In this document: in pieces, positions 22,192 through 33,825 of the stretch
How positions within the stretch are numbered: position 1 is the first letter of the stretch
How the letters are laid out: every line of letters starts with the position of its first letter
DNA from: Nelumbo lutea
Lineage: Eukaryota > Streptophyta > Magnoliopsida > Proteales > Nelumbonaceae
DNA length: 64,000 nt
Direction of reading: 5' to 3'
Assembly (NCBI GenBank): GCA_022828595.1
Contig: JAKGHH010000002.1
Coordinates: forward strand, 106,823,254-106,887,253
Notes under the pieces: generated by a model
What the model was told of the DNA's origin: nothing
The model's input: only the letters and a program-made list of their open reading frames with translations
The model's database searches: none
Translations under genes and position numbers: made by a program

Positions 22192-23578
22192 TGTCACGCC
22201 CCAAACTTAAGTCAAGACATGACAACATTGCGTGTTCAAAGAACATGCAACTATTTTGCTTAAAATCAAAACTGGAGATTTGTAGAACAATCTTAAATAC
22301 CTCAAAATAAAGATATTTGAATCTAATGAATAGTCCTTACATCAAATATACCAAGAAGAACCCCGTATTAACAAGTGGGATTAAAATTCCTATTTAACCA
22401 ATAATGAACTTCAAAGAATGGTTCCTTTAAAACATGAAGGAAAAAATTAAATAAACAATTAACTAATGGGATATAATCCTGATTACAAGACCAACATGCT
22501 AGCAGAACAAGCTCTCTACTCTTATCACACCCAAGAAAACAACAAAATCTACTCCTCGGTGTTTGAAAATGAGGAAAGAAAATGGATGAGTACACTACTC
22601 AGTAATAGACATTCATCCCACTAGTCGGATCAAGCTGGTGTTAAAATCATTATATAATAATTGATATTTGATAGAAAATCCTTTACCGAAAAACTCACAT
22701 AAATCCATATAGATTCATTCATATGGGAAATTTTGGTTAGAAACACATAATGTGGAATGTGTAACATATATCACATAACAAATTCAGAAAGTAGACTACA
22801 ACCACTCTAACCTTAGTGGCAAGGTCTAGAGCCACGTATATGCCCTGTGGTGAGGGCCCAAAATAGACCAGCCCATGATGCCATCATATTCATCCCCAAT
22901 GGCTGAATCCAAAGCGTAGTCACTTAATTTTAGAATACAAATAGATAAGACAATTCACGCATGGGTCTCAATAGCACATTTGACAATAGTAGTCAAAACA
23001 TATTCGACTTGGATAGCATATACTCAGAAAATCAATGGAATATTTTAAGAATGACAGAGTATCAAATAAATCATTTCAAATAGTTAAAAATGCAATCAGC
23101 ATAATTCCAAATTACAATTGTCTAAAATTTTTGCTTATAAGTTATCATTTCATAAGGTCAAATATTTTCTCATGCTTGGCTTTACTTTATGTAAGAAAAA
23201 AATTAGCATATACTTTTATTAAATTAACATTTTCCAAGTTAACCAAACAAATGGAAGGTCGCTTACCTAGTACGCTACATCCCAGTACCCAATATAATGA
23301 CATATATACCAAGTCAAGGTGTGTCGTGAAAGTTTATAAATAATAGATAGATACATAAATTAAAAAAATAAATAAATTATTACAACAAATCTAGAATTGT
23401 AGATACTATGTGATGCCTCTGGCTTATTGCCTAAATCCCACTAAATCTAAAATGGTTTATCACTAGGGTTTCTAAGTTTCTCTAATTTCAATTTTTCAAC
23501 TAATAATCTCCCATGACCAATTTTCATCATTTATAGCTCATTTTCTAAGGACAAAATTTATGAATTTATCCTTCAACA
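22192..23578 (-). repeat. Chromovirus-type LTR, minus strand (solo or truncated)
   Basis: On the minus strand it ends GGGGCGTGACA, the usual 3' end of Del/Tekay-type LTRs, at 22192. No primer-binding site follows it, so no internal region belongs to it. It is a near mirror image of 23824-25216, with small indels. The outer end near 23578 is inferred from where the two copies stop matching. Confidence 0.7.
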
Positions 23579-23823
23579 TTAGGCCGTCAGAAACCACCCT
23601 CCAGTTTTTGGCCAGATTTTGATTCCAAATCATAGTTCTTGGAGAGGTCTTCAAAATGGTAGGTAGATACCCTCATTTTAACTTCTGGGTGAAAAGTTAT
23701 GGTCTTGGTAAGGTGACATTTAAAACAAACTAAACTTGGGAATTCTGCAAAGAATGATGATTAGCAGTTTTGTAAAATTTTTGGGTCAAATTCGATACTA
23801 TCTTATGGTTGGTCGTGGGGAGT

Positions 23824-25216
23824 CTGTATTTGAAGGATAAATTCATAAATTTTGTTCTTAGAAAATGAGTTATAAATGTTGGAAATGGATCCCAGGCACT
23901 TATTAGTTGAAAATTTAAAGTTAGAGAAACTTAAAAACCTAAGTGATAAACCATTTAGATTTTGTGGGAATTAGGCAATAAGCTAGAGGCATATGCATCG
24001 TGCACATAGCATCTATAATTCTGGATTTTCTGTAATATTTTTTATTTATGTATCTATTTATTATTTATAGGCTTTCATGACACACCTTGACTTGGTATAT
24101 ATATTGGGTACTGGAATTTAGCGTACTAGGTAAGCAACCTTCCATCTCTCTAGTTAGTTTTGAACATGTTAATTGAACAACAGCATATACTACTTATTTT
24201 TATCCTACATAAAATAGAGTCAAGCACGAAAAAAATGTTTGACCTTATGAAACGATAGGTTATAAGCAAAACATTTAGACAATTGTAATTTGGAATTATG
24301 TTGATTACACTATTAATATTTGAAATTATTTCTTTGATACTCCATCTTTCTTAAAATATTCCATTGATTTTCTGAATATTTGGTATCCAAGTTGAATATA
24401 TTTTTACTGCTATTGTTAAATGTGTTATTGAAACCCATGCGTTGATTGTCATATATATCTGTATTCTGAAATTAAGTGACTATGCTTTGACCCCCACTAT
24501 TGTGATGAATATGATGGCATCACAAGTTAGTTTGTTCTGGGCCCTCACCACAGGGCATATATGTGTTCTACACCTTGCCACTAAGGTTAGAGTGATCATA
24601 GTCTACTTTTTGAATCTGTTATGGGATATATGTTACACATTCCACATTATGTGTTGTTAACCATTTTTTCCCATATGTAAGTTTTGTTTTGTAACTATTT
24701 GAGTTGTTATTTCCTTAAATATAATGTATATGGATTTATATGAGGTTTCTAATAAAGGATTTTCTATCAGATATCAATTATTATATTATGACTTTTAACA
24801 CCAGCTTGATCCAACCATTGGAATGGATTGTCAATTACTGAACAGTGTATTCATTCATTTTCTTTCCACATTTTCTGACACCAAGGAATAGCTTTTGCAG
24901 TTTGCTTGGATGTGAGAAGAGTAGAGAGCTTGTTCTGCTAGCTTGGTCTTGAAATCAAGATTAGATCTCATTAGTTAATTGTTCATTTAATTTGGAACCA
25001 TGCTTTGAAGTTAATTATTAGTTGAATAGGATTTTTTATCCCACTTGTTAACATGAAGTTCTTCTTGGTATATTTGATGTAAGGACTATTCAATAGATTC
25101 GAATATCATTATTTTGAGGTATTTGAGATTATTTTTCAGATCTCCAATTTTGCTTTTAAGCAGGATTGCCTTGCATGTGGCGTTGTCATGTCTTGACTTA
25201 GGTTCGGGGAGTGACA
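23824..25216 (+). repeat. Chromovirus 5' LTR
   Basis: Ends GGGGAGTGACA at 25216, followed seven bases later by the primer-binding site. Length about 1.39 kb if it starts where similarity to the inverted copy begins. No 3' LTR of this element is seen after 32.5 kb. Confidence 0.75.
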
Positions 25217-25222
25217 ATTTAG

Positions 25223-25234
25223 TGGTATCAGAGC
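25223..25234 (+). promoter_or_regulatory. Primer-binding site for initiator tRNA-Met
   Basis: TGGTATCAGAGC after the LTR end and a short spacer; marks the start of the chromovirus internal region. Confidence 0.85.
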
Positions 25235-25439
25235 CAAGTTATGGTCTTTAGGGAATTACTTAGGTTTGTAGTGAGATGGGTAAGAAACTATGAATTAGAT
25301 TAACTCAGATCTTTTGATTTGATTAATTGTGTTTTGTTATTGTTTAGTTAATTTTTAGATCATAAATTTAGTGTACTTGCTATAGTGAATTAACATTTAG
25401 AATAATTTAAGTAATTGACTCATGATTTCAGCGTTACAT

Positions 25440-27278
25440 TTTGATTCAATATGTCACTATGCCTCCCCACTCAGAGAAGATTTTTCCCTAAATCCTCCTA
25501 TGCCGCAAGAGGTTAGAGTCATGAATCTAGGGGTTCCCGTCGACAAGAAGAAGTTAACAATTTTGTTGGTAATGTTGGAGATATTAATGGAGATCAGGTA
25601 CCTCTGACTAATGTTGTAGCCCAATCCAGTCTTAAGAATACTTCTGGGATATATCAAATGTTACAACAAATGCTCCCCCAACAACAAAATACTACAAATG
25701 ACAACATCTCTGCATTACTGAGCCAACAGCAACAACAATTGAAACAAAACTTGATGGCACAACTGAAGCAACGTAACAGGTTTTTGGAATGTAAGAGGAT
25801 CGCTCCGCCACCTTTTAAGGATACCATTGACTCCATTGAGGTAGAGAAGTGAATCCAAGAGATGGAGAAAGCTCTTAAGGTGTTTAAGTGCCCAGAGGAC
25901 AAAATGGTATATGCAACCCATTTGCAACAAGGAGTTGCTAATGATTGGTGGACACAAGAACAAGTATATGAGGAGAATAAAGGGAATTGCATTTGAATTA
26001 GAGACCTATGCTGAGGTGCTTAGTAAAGCATTACTATTAGAGAGGGGCATCGTCTAGAATTAGGGTACTATCAACAACAACCAGAAGAAGAGGCAGGGAC
26101 AATCTTAATGGTCAAAGGTCAGGAAAACAAGCTAAGAAGCTTGAAAATCAAAACACTAGGGAAAAAAAGGTGGAACTCCTTGGTGTCTGTAGGTGCCAGA
26201 AGCATCATTCTCAAGCAAGTTGTCATTGGATCAAATGGCAGTTGTTTTGCTTGTGGCCAACAGGGCCACAAGATAGCTGCTGATTGTCCTACAAGGAAAG
26301 AGAAGTTTGGCATTCAAACATCTCAGGACACTCAAAAAATACTACAAATAATAGAATTGTAGTTGCAAATCAAAAGAAAGGAGGAGTTCAGAAACCTAGA
26401 AGTCAAGCTAGGGTGTACATTCTTACTCAGCAATAGACTTGTTCATGGGCCAAGTAGCCCAACGGGCCGATGCAGCCAAGCCCAATCTAAGTTGGGCTTG
26501 GACAAGATTTCAGGCCCGCGGGTTTAGGCTCAGGCCTAAAACATTGGGCCCGACCTTTTTTGGGCCGAGCTCGAGCTTTCTCAAAAAAGCCCAACCCAAG
26601 CCCGAGCCCAATTTGATAATGTATTATATAATAAAAATATATATAATATAATTTTTCTTTATTACTCTGTTCTTTTTTCAAGTAATAGTGAGATCTTTCA
26701 TTATTTTTTTAGGTTTTGAAGTCTTTTAATATAAATAAATAGTTTTTAATTGAATAAAAAAGAAAATTATTTTTTCCAAATTTCTGGTTTATTCTTCTCT
26801 TTTTTCAAGTAGTAGTGAGATCTTTCATTATTTTTTTAGGTTTTGAGGTCTTTTAATATAAATAAAATAGTTTTTAATTGAATAAAAAAGAAAAATATTT
26901 TTTCTAAATTTCTGGTTGGGCTCAAGCCCGAGCTTCAGGCTTTATATGAGAGTTGAGCTCGGACTCAAGACCTAGGCCCGATGGTCGGGCCTGAACATAT
27001 TCTGTTAATGTAAAGGCAAGGCCCAGCTTGAACCCATCCCGACCCGGCCCGTGAACATGTCTACTCAGCAACATGCACAAGCCTCTAATGCAATGGTGTT
27101 AGGTATCCTCTCTGTGTCAACTGTCAACTACTTATGCTTATGTGTTATTTGATCCCGATGCCACTCATTCTTTTGTGCCTGCTAGTTTTGCTAAGAAACA
27201 TGGTTGGATATCTATTCCAAGTGAGATTGAATTATCTATTGAAACTCCATTAGGGGGTATTTTGATTGCTGATCATGT
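25440..27278 (+). pseudogene. Ty3/gypsy chromovirus gag and protease remnant
   Basis: Gag reads FLECKRIAPPPFKDTIDSIE, then WIQEMEKALKVFKCPEDKM with the W mutated to a stop (TGA at about 25850), and GVANDWW. A clean zinc knuckle CFACGQQGHKIAADC lies in the 26108-26362 frame. After a hAT MITE at 26434-27063, the protease region reads VLFDPDATHSFVPASFAKKH, where the family has DSGATHSF; the active-site SG is changed to PD. The protease is then split at 27278 by a LINE and resumes at 30299 (GHMELLADLMVLELRDIDII). Several stops lie between. Confidence 0.85.
26434..27063. mobile_element. Non-autonomous hAT element (MITE), 630 bp, 8-bp TSD
   Basis: Exact 8-bp duplication CTCAGCAA at 26426-26433 and 27064-27071. 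Ends are TAGACTTGTTCATGGGCC and, inverted, TAGACATGTTCACGGGCC (16 of 18 match). TSD length and the YAG start fit the hAT superfamily. There is no transposase. The centre holds a tandem duplication of about 125 bp (copies near 26671-26789 and 26798-26917), with the phrase CAAGTAATAGTGAGATC or a close variant in each. Confidence 0.9.
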
Positions 27279-28105
27279 TTTTTTTTTGTTTTGATAATTG
27301 AAGAGGAATTTTCTTAAGACAATATGAGAACTGTTACAACCATCTTACTGAAAAGCACGAGGTGTGACCTCCCTTAAAGAGTGAATCAAATAGCACTATA
27401 GATCAAGATTACAAGGTAGCCCAATACAAATGTTCCCTCAAAATCCCTTGTTTAGCAAGATAATCTGCCATAGTGTTTGCAGACCTGCCAAGTGCCAACC
27501 ATTGTATACTAACAACATTCATGTTTCTCAATAACCAGCTGGCCTTCTTTGAGAGATTCTTGTAGCACCAAATGACTAAGCTCGGATCTGTTAACCAATC
27601 TACAACAATCTTGGAGTCATCTTCAATTTGAAGGTTCTCAACACCATGTTGATTAGCAATCTGAATATCTTGTAAAGCTTCCAACAACTCAGCCCTATTT
27701 GAGTCTCCTATTCCCGCTGGACCCGAGTACAAGGCTAAGATATTACCATCTATACCTCTCAAAATCCCTCCTATACCTAAGGGGCCAGGATTTCCTTGAC
27801 TGCTTCCATCAAAATTCAGTTTTACACAACCCTCCAACGGTGGAGTCCATACTATAGAAGTCCTTTTCTTCTTGAGGGAGCTATTACCCACCTCTAGCCA
27901 GTTCCTTCCAAAGTCATCATATGAGAACAAATGGAAAAATTCTGAAGTTCTTAACCAACGAATTTCCCTTATTAAGATACACTCTTTGATATTCAGGAGA
28001 CTTTGTTTCTTGAAAAATTTTTGCATTTCTTTCCTCCCATATTGTCCAAGGTGTGGCTGCTCTGGTACATTTCCACATAATCCTCCCTCTTTTTGTGGGC
28101 CATAC

Positions 28106-29371
28106 CAGTGTTTTAAAAGGCGTGCCTGAGGCGCAAGGCAAGGCGTTTTCGAGAGCAGGCGCCTCGCATGGGTCAAGGCGCCTACACTTTAATAAGGCAC
28201 TCGCCTCTGTGCCTAAGGCGTGCGCCTTAGACCAAGCGCCAGGCGGTCTAAGCGCACGCCTATATTTGTTGCCTTTTGTTTTTTAATTTGTTTTTAAATT
28301 GACTTTTATAGATAGATTATAATGCTATGCGTATAGATTATTTCCTTTTATGTGCCAAAATGGTTGGATATGGTATAGCAAATTCAAAAGAAAGTCACGA
28401 CCCTCTCGAGAGAAAAAAACTTGCCATGCAAGGCTTCTCGGACTCCCAGTATCAGTTGAAGTCTCAAGCCCTCAGCCCCCACGTTCTTCTTGGATCAACA
28501 AGTTCAGGCCATCTCTCAATCGAACAGCCACCTTCAACGTTCTATCAGAGGCCATCTCTTAGTCGGATGACCAACAGGCTTTCAGCAATCAAGATCAGGT
28601 ATTTCAGTATTTGTTTCTTCTTTTTTTACACTAAAACAGGGGTTCCGCCCGCCCCCTTCTTCTTCTTCTTCTTTTCTTCTTCTTCTCCTTCTTCTCCTTC
28701 TCCTTCTTCTTCTTCTCCTCCTTCTTCTTCAGTTCTTCTTGTTCACAAAAAAAACAGGGGCTCCACCCACTCTTGTTTTTTCATTGTCTTTTTTCTAAAA
28801 CAGGGGCTGCGCCCCCTTCTTCTTCATTGTGAAATATTTTTACAGTAAAACAGGGGCTCCGCCCCCTTCTTCTTCTTCTTCTCTTTTTACACTGAAAACA
28901 GGGGTTCCACCCGCCCCCTTCTTCTTCTTCTTTTCTTCTCCTTCTCCTTCTCCTTCTTCTCCTCCTTCAGTTCTTCTTCTTCTTCACAGAAAAACAGGGG
29001 CTCCGCCCACTCTTGTTACTTGTTTTTTTTTCATTGTCTTTCTTCTGATATGTTTTTACAGTAAAACAGGGGCTCTGCCCCCTTCTTATTCTTCTTTTCT
29101 TCTTCTTCTTTTCTTCTTCTTCTCCTCCTTCTTCTTCAGTTCTTCTTCTTGTTCACAGAAAAATAGGAGCTAATAATTAAGTAATTAACTTTGTTTTTTG
29201 ATATTTTCCTGATTTCTTAGAATTTCTACATGTTTTTTTCTATTTTTTTCTATTTTTCTAGTTTTTTTTTTATTTTGTGTGCCTTTTTTAAAAAGGTGTG
29301 TGCCTCGCCTTGCGCCTCAGGGGCATTTGGAACCTGTCGCTTTTTGTGCGCCTTTCGCTTTTAAAACACTA
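28106..29371. mobile_element. hAT-type element, 1,266 bp, 8-bp TSD, inside the LINE
   Basis: GGCCATAC is duplicated at 28098-28105 and 29372-29379. Ends are CAGTGTTTTAAAAGGCG and, inverted, TAGTGTTTTAAAAGCG. A longer subterminal inverted repeat (CCTGAGGCGCAAGGCAAGGCG against CCTGAGGCGCAAGGCGAGGC) lies just inside. The 8-bp TSD and YAGTG ends fit hAT. No transposase domain is recognised; most of the interior is a CTT-rich tandem repeat. Removing it rejoins the LINE ORF2 between the zf-RVT and RNase H regions. Confidence 0.9.
28633..29095. repeat. CAGGGGCTCCGCCC / CTT-rich tandem repeat within the hAT element
   Basis: The block AAAACAGGGGCTCCGCCC (with variants) occurs seven times, near 28633, 28751, 28796, 28847, 28894, 28990 and 29063, each followed by TTC-rich sequence. 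Spacing of matching members (about 240-267 bp) suggests a higher-order duplication of roughly 260 bp. Confidence 0.8.
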
Positions 29372-30298
29372 GGCCATACAAAGACCAGCTAGGTAAATTC
29401 CACCTGCAACCAAATAAGGCAAAAATCCAATCCCAAATAGCAACAGAAAAGGAGCAGGAAATTAGTGAGTAGAAGCAGTCCTCACCATTAGCTTTGCAAA
29501 GAATACACCAGCTAGGGGACAAGCACATAAAAGGCTTCTTTTTTTGTAGGCAGTCTAGAGTATTGATTTTCCCATAAAACACTTCACAACAAAACAATAT
29601 AATTTTAGGAGGAACAAGCTTATCCCAAAGCTCCTTTACCGGAAAAACTGATTTGAGGGGAGGAAGAACAAAGGGCTTTCAAAAAGGAGGCACAAGAAAA
29701 GGAGCCTTTTGGGTGGGGGGACCAAATCCTCTTGTCTGACTGTAAAGGATCCAAACAGACATTATCAAGAATCAAAAGAAGTTGAGAAACATCACCAAGT
29801 TCAGCATCCCTCAAGCCCCGACGGAATCCAAAATCCCAATTTAATGACAAAGGCAAAAGGGGATAGGGAAGGAAATTTGAGACAGCCTTATTCTTAACCA
29901 AGGAAATAGAGTAAAGAGAAGAGAAAAGGTCTTTTAAGGCTGAATTTTCCACCCAAACATCTTCCCAAAAGAGAACAGAATTCCCTAAGGAAACATCATA
30001 CCTGACAAAATTAAGAAATTGGGGAAGGATTGCTATGAATCACTTTCTAAGGAGTTGTCAAAGTAGCCCGTCAAGAAACACCAACATCCCAGCCATTATT
30101 TGAGCAACCATGAACACTAGCTATCACCTCATGCCACACCTCCCTCTTTCCAAGGGCCATCTCCACAGCCACTTACCTAACAAAGTTGTATTCTTTAAGT
30201 CCAAGACCAAATTTCCTATCCCCAATTCACCTTCTTCCTTACTTCTACACACTATATCCCACCTTATTAAGTGATCCTTCTTCTCTTCCCCTGGCTAC

Positions 30299-32500
30299 CT
30301 GATCATGTATGCAAATCCTATATAGTTAAAGTTGGCCATATGGAATTATTAGCTGATTTAATGGTACTAGAGTTGCGGGATATTGATATAATCTTTGGCA
30401 TAGATTGCTCAGCAACTAATTTTGCATCCATGGAATGTGGCAAAAGATAGTGATATTTCGAATTCCTGGTAAGCTTGAATTTTTCTTCATAGGTAGTGGG
30501 GCGGATGTTCAACCCCAAGTCATCTCTGCCCCGCAGGCTAAACAGTTCTAGAGAAGAGGTTGTAAGGCTTACTTGGTCATAGTCAGAGACACTAGCCAGG
30601 GAGAAAAACAATGGATATTCCAATTGAAAATAATTTCCATATGTGTTTCTAGAGGACTTACCAAGGTTGCCTCTAAATAGGGAGATTGAATCCTCCATTG
30701 AAATAATACCAGAAACAGGACCTATTTCTAAAGCCCCATATAGGATGGCTCTAATGGAATTAAAGGAGCTGAAGGAACAATTGCAGGAGTTGTTAGACAA
30801 AGAATTCTTTAGACCTAGTGTGCCTCCTTGGGGTGCTCTAGTGTTATTTGTGAAGAAAAAGGATGGATGCATGTGCCTTTGCATTGACTATAGGGAATTA
30901 AATAAGGTGACAATACGGAATAAATACCCTCTACCTAGGATCGATGATCTTTTCGATCAGTTGCAAGGTGTTCAAATTTTCTCCAAGATTGACCTTCATT
31001 CTACTTATCACCAACTAAAGATTAAGGTGGAAGATGCCCCTAAAACCGCCTTTAGAATGAGGTATGGACATCATGAATTTCTTGTGATGCCATTTGGTTT
31101 AATTAATGTACCAGCATCTTTTATGGATCGAAAGAACAAAATGTTCAAGCTCTTCCTGGACCAGTTTGTTGTAGTGTTCATATATGATATCCTTGTGTAT
31201 TCAAAGAGTAAGGAGGAGCGTGAAAAACATCTAAAAATGGTGTTGCAGATTCTAAGAGAGAAGCTCTATGCAAAACTAAAACGTGTGAATTTTAGCGTGA
31301 CAATGTAGCATTCTTGGGTCATGTAATATCCAAGGATAAAGTATCAGCGGATCCAAAGAAAGTAGAAGCAGTGGTGGATTGGAATAGACCAACTAATGTT
31401 ATCGAAATTCCTAGTTTCTTGGGTTTGGCAGGGTACTACAGGAGATTTATTAAGGGTTTTTCCCGTATAGTCATGCCTTTGACTCAATCAACTCAAAAAG
31501 GTGTTAAGTTTTGAATGGTCAAATGAATGTGAGCAAAGTTTTCAAGAGTTAAAAAAGCAATTAGTATCAGCTCTAATTCTCACTATTCCTTCAGGAAATG
31601 GGGGTTTCACCATCTATTGTGATACTTCTAAGCGAGGTTTAGGGTGTGTTCTCATGCAACATGGTAAAGTTGTAGCCTATGCATTGAGGCAATTGAAACC
31701 ATATGAATGAAATTACCCCACACATGACCTAGAGTTGGCAACTGTAGTATTTTCCCTTGAAATATGGAGACATTACTTGTATGGGGAGAAATGTGAAATA
31801 TTTACCGATCATAAAAGCCTTAAATACCTTACCACTCAAAAGGAGTTTAATATGAGACAAAGGAGGTGGTTGGAGCTACAAAAAAATTATGATTTGATTG
31901 TCAATTACCATTAAGCCAATGTGGTAGCAGATGCTTTGAGTAGGAACTCCACTAGTAATTTGGCTACATTGATCACCACACAAAGGTATCTCCTACTAAA
32001 GGAGTGATGAGATTTGGGATCCAAGGCAAGTTGAGCCCTAGATATATGGGCCCATTTGAGATTTTGGAGAGAGTCGGTGAAGTGGCATACAAACTTCCTT
32101 TACCTCCATCACTGGCTGGAATACATAACATGTTTCATGTTTCAATGTTGAGAAAATATATACCAGACCCTAATCATGTAACAGATCACCCCTCTTTACA
32201 GCTCAAAGAGGACCTAACTTATGAGGTGCAACTGGTGGGAATTGTGGACAGAAAGGAACAAGTGTTGAGGCACCGCACTATCCATTATGTTAAGATTCAA
32301 TGGAGTAATCACATTGAGAGAGAGGCCACTTGGGAGCTTGAGGATGATATGAAGGAGAAATATCCCCAACTTTTTGAAAACTCAAGTATCAAAAAATTTA
32401 TTTCCTACATTCAAGACCAAGCATTTAGGTTTAGTCTTTTTGTTTTCTTTTGTTTTTACCAAGAAGTCCCTCCAAGGGGGAAAATTACAAGGTAACCCCC
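30299..32500 (+). pseudogene. Ty3/gypsy chromovirus pol: RT, RNase H, chromodomain; integrase core deleted
   Basis: The reverse transcriptase frame 30643-31308 reads [26 protein letters not shown] and [12 protein letters not shown], with the first catalytic D at residue 117. The FIDD box has become FIYD (residues 179-182), which removes one catalytic aspartate. After a frameshift, FLGHVISKDKVSADPKKVEA lies in 31314-31514 and RNase H in 31501-31710 and beyond (TIYCDTSKRGLGCVL, then [27 protein letters not shown]), with stops. At about 31985 the sequence jumps from the end of RNase H straight to SPTKGVMRFG and the integrase C-terminal GPF motif (KLSPRYMGPFEILERVGEVA). A chromodomain follows (HYVKIQWSNHIEREATWELE). 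The zinc-binding and DDE core of integrase are therefore missing, an in-place deletion of roughly 300 codons. Confidence 0.9.
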
Positions 32501-32559
32501 AAGACCCCAATTAATTAAATATAAATAACTTTTTTTGGTATTTTACAGTTCTGGCCAGG

Positions 32560-32930
32560 TCTTTAGGCCCTATAGGAATCGAAAGGTGAAGGGGGACTCA
32601 AAGGTGGTGGTTGGGATGGTTGAAGTATGACAGACAAAGAATGTGGCAATATCAGAATATAATGAGGGAGGTGCAACATCTAGCAAGGGAACTTCAAGCT
32701 ACATTTGGTTGGGTGCACAGATCAACAAACCCTCTTGTTGGTTCCTTAGTAAAGAACAAGGCAAATAAGGAATAGTTGTATTGGGGAATAATCAATTGAT
32801 GGACTGTAAATGTAACCAAAGAATAGGATCAGGTGGTAATGCCAGCCTGAATCATCCTTCTTTCTACGTAAAAATTCTTTTATCATAATCAATAAAGGTT
32901 ACAAGTTATCTATCAAAAACAGCATCCCTG
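32560..32930 (+). mobile_element. 5'-truncated LINE tail (end of RNase H and 3' UTR)
   Basis: Reads GDSKVVVGMV in one frame, then MREVQHLARELQATFGWVHR and LVGSLVKNKANKE in another, the usual end of a LINE RNase H. A 3' UTR with CAATAAAGG and a short TATCAAAAAC tail follows. No TSD was found. Confidence 0.75.
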
Positions 32931-32950
32931 AAGCTGCAGATGGATTCTTT

Positions 32951-33066
32951 TTTTATGAGTAATAGTGAATTTTTATTATTTCAGAAACTGAATTAGATTT
33001 GTACTCCCATACAACATCCCTTGGAGAGGCGCAAGCTGCAGCCTCTCCCAATAGCTTACAAAGAAA
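32951..33066 (-). mobile_element. Short retroposon tail, 116 bp, 17-bp TSD
   Basis: CTGCAGATGGATTCTTT (32934-32950) and CTGCAGATGGGTTCTTT (33067-33083) differ at one base. The insert starts with TTTTATGAGTAATAG, an A tail on the minus strand, and contains GGGAGAGGCTGCAGC in that orientation. It is a 5'-truncated LINE or SINE too short to classify. Confidence 0.7.
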
Positions 33067-33083
33067 CTGCAGATGGGTTCTTT

Positions 33084-33825
33084 GAAGTACTTGATATCTT
33101 GCTAGTTAATGATGGATGAGATAGGGGCAGGTTTTTATACTAAGAACTGGGTTAGATGAGAAAATCAGTGATTTCTTCATTACAGAAGAAAGAACTGAAT
33201 CAGACTTGAGCTAAAAGAGGTTAAGTCTTTATCCAGTCCACTTCTTCCAAAATCCTGCATGGCCAGGAACAACATTAGGTAATGGGCCTGCCTAATGGTC
33301 TTTAGAACCAAATCAAACTTCAGAACTGCTTGAGGTAGTGTAGTACCCAAAGTTTATTAAAATAACACAGATTATCATTGGCAAATCAATCCTACTTCAA
33401 TGCTATAAACAAAATTCATATAAATGGTAAAAACCAGTATCTTTCAAGCATCTTAGCATATATTAACATCAGTTTGATGTTAAGCGGTTGCTACATTCCA
33501 CAACTGAGATTTCAGTAAATGAGAAGACTGGAACTTTGAACTGTCCATCATTAACAACTACCAATCACAAATACAAACTACTTAAAATGCACACATTGCA
33601 TCTTTTCAATACAACCATACATTCCCAGAATGTGGCAGATTCAGATATTTAGTTGCTAATCTCTGAATTAACAAAAAATTGGTAAATTTATCCAATACAC
33701 AATATGGTAAGTTCAATCCTCGTTGCTGATTATTTTTTCCACATTTCATTTCCTAATAGGCTAATACTTATCCAAATCTATTCTTATAATTCTAATTTTA
33801 CAGGATAAATTTTAACCACTTCAGC
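33084..33825. other. No gene seen
   Basis: AT-rich; no domain, tail or repeat recognised. It lies downstream of the putative minus-strand gene and may include its 3' UTR. Confidence 0.4.

Larger units (their letters stand above)
27279..30298 (-). mobile_element. 5'-truncated L1-type LINE, 10-bp TSD, split by a hAT element
   Basis: CTGATCATGT at 27269-27278 and 30299-30308 flanks the insert. On the minus strand the 3' end is an A-rich tail (plus-strand T run from 27279). ORF2 pieces run from high to low coordinates. The thumb region near 30180 reads LGKWLWRWPLERG. The linker at 29952-29620 carries WSPHPKGSFS. A zf-RVT domain starts in 29597-29372 (WCILCKANGEDCFYSLISCS). After the hAT insertion, TPWTIWEERNAKIF is followed by RNase H at 28105-27409 (LNFDGSSQGNPGPLGIGGIL, NRAELLEAL, IEDDSKIVVDWLTDP, MADYLAKQG), with all catalytic acids present. 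The RNase H frame is open for over 200 residues. The endonuclease and most of the reverse transcriptase were never copied. Confidence 0.9.

Noticed and set aside
26434..27063. Mutator-type element with a 9-bp TSD
   Set aside because: A 9-bp reading (ACTCAGCAA) leaves unequal ends; the 8-bp CTCAGCAA gives matching TAGAC ends, which fits hAT.
28327..29173. Two plus-strand frames rich in Ser, Phe and Pro within the hAT element
   Set aside because: They translate the CTT and GCCCCC repeats; a low-complexity artefact.
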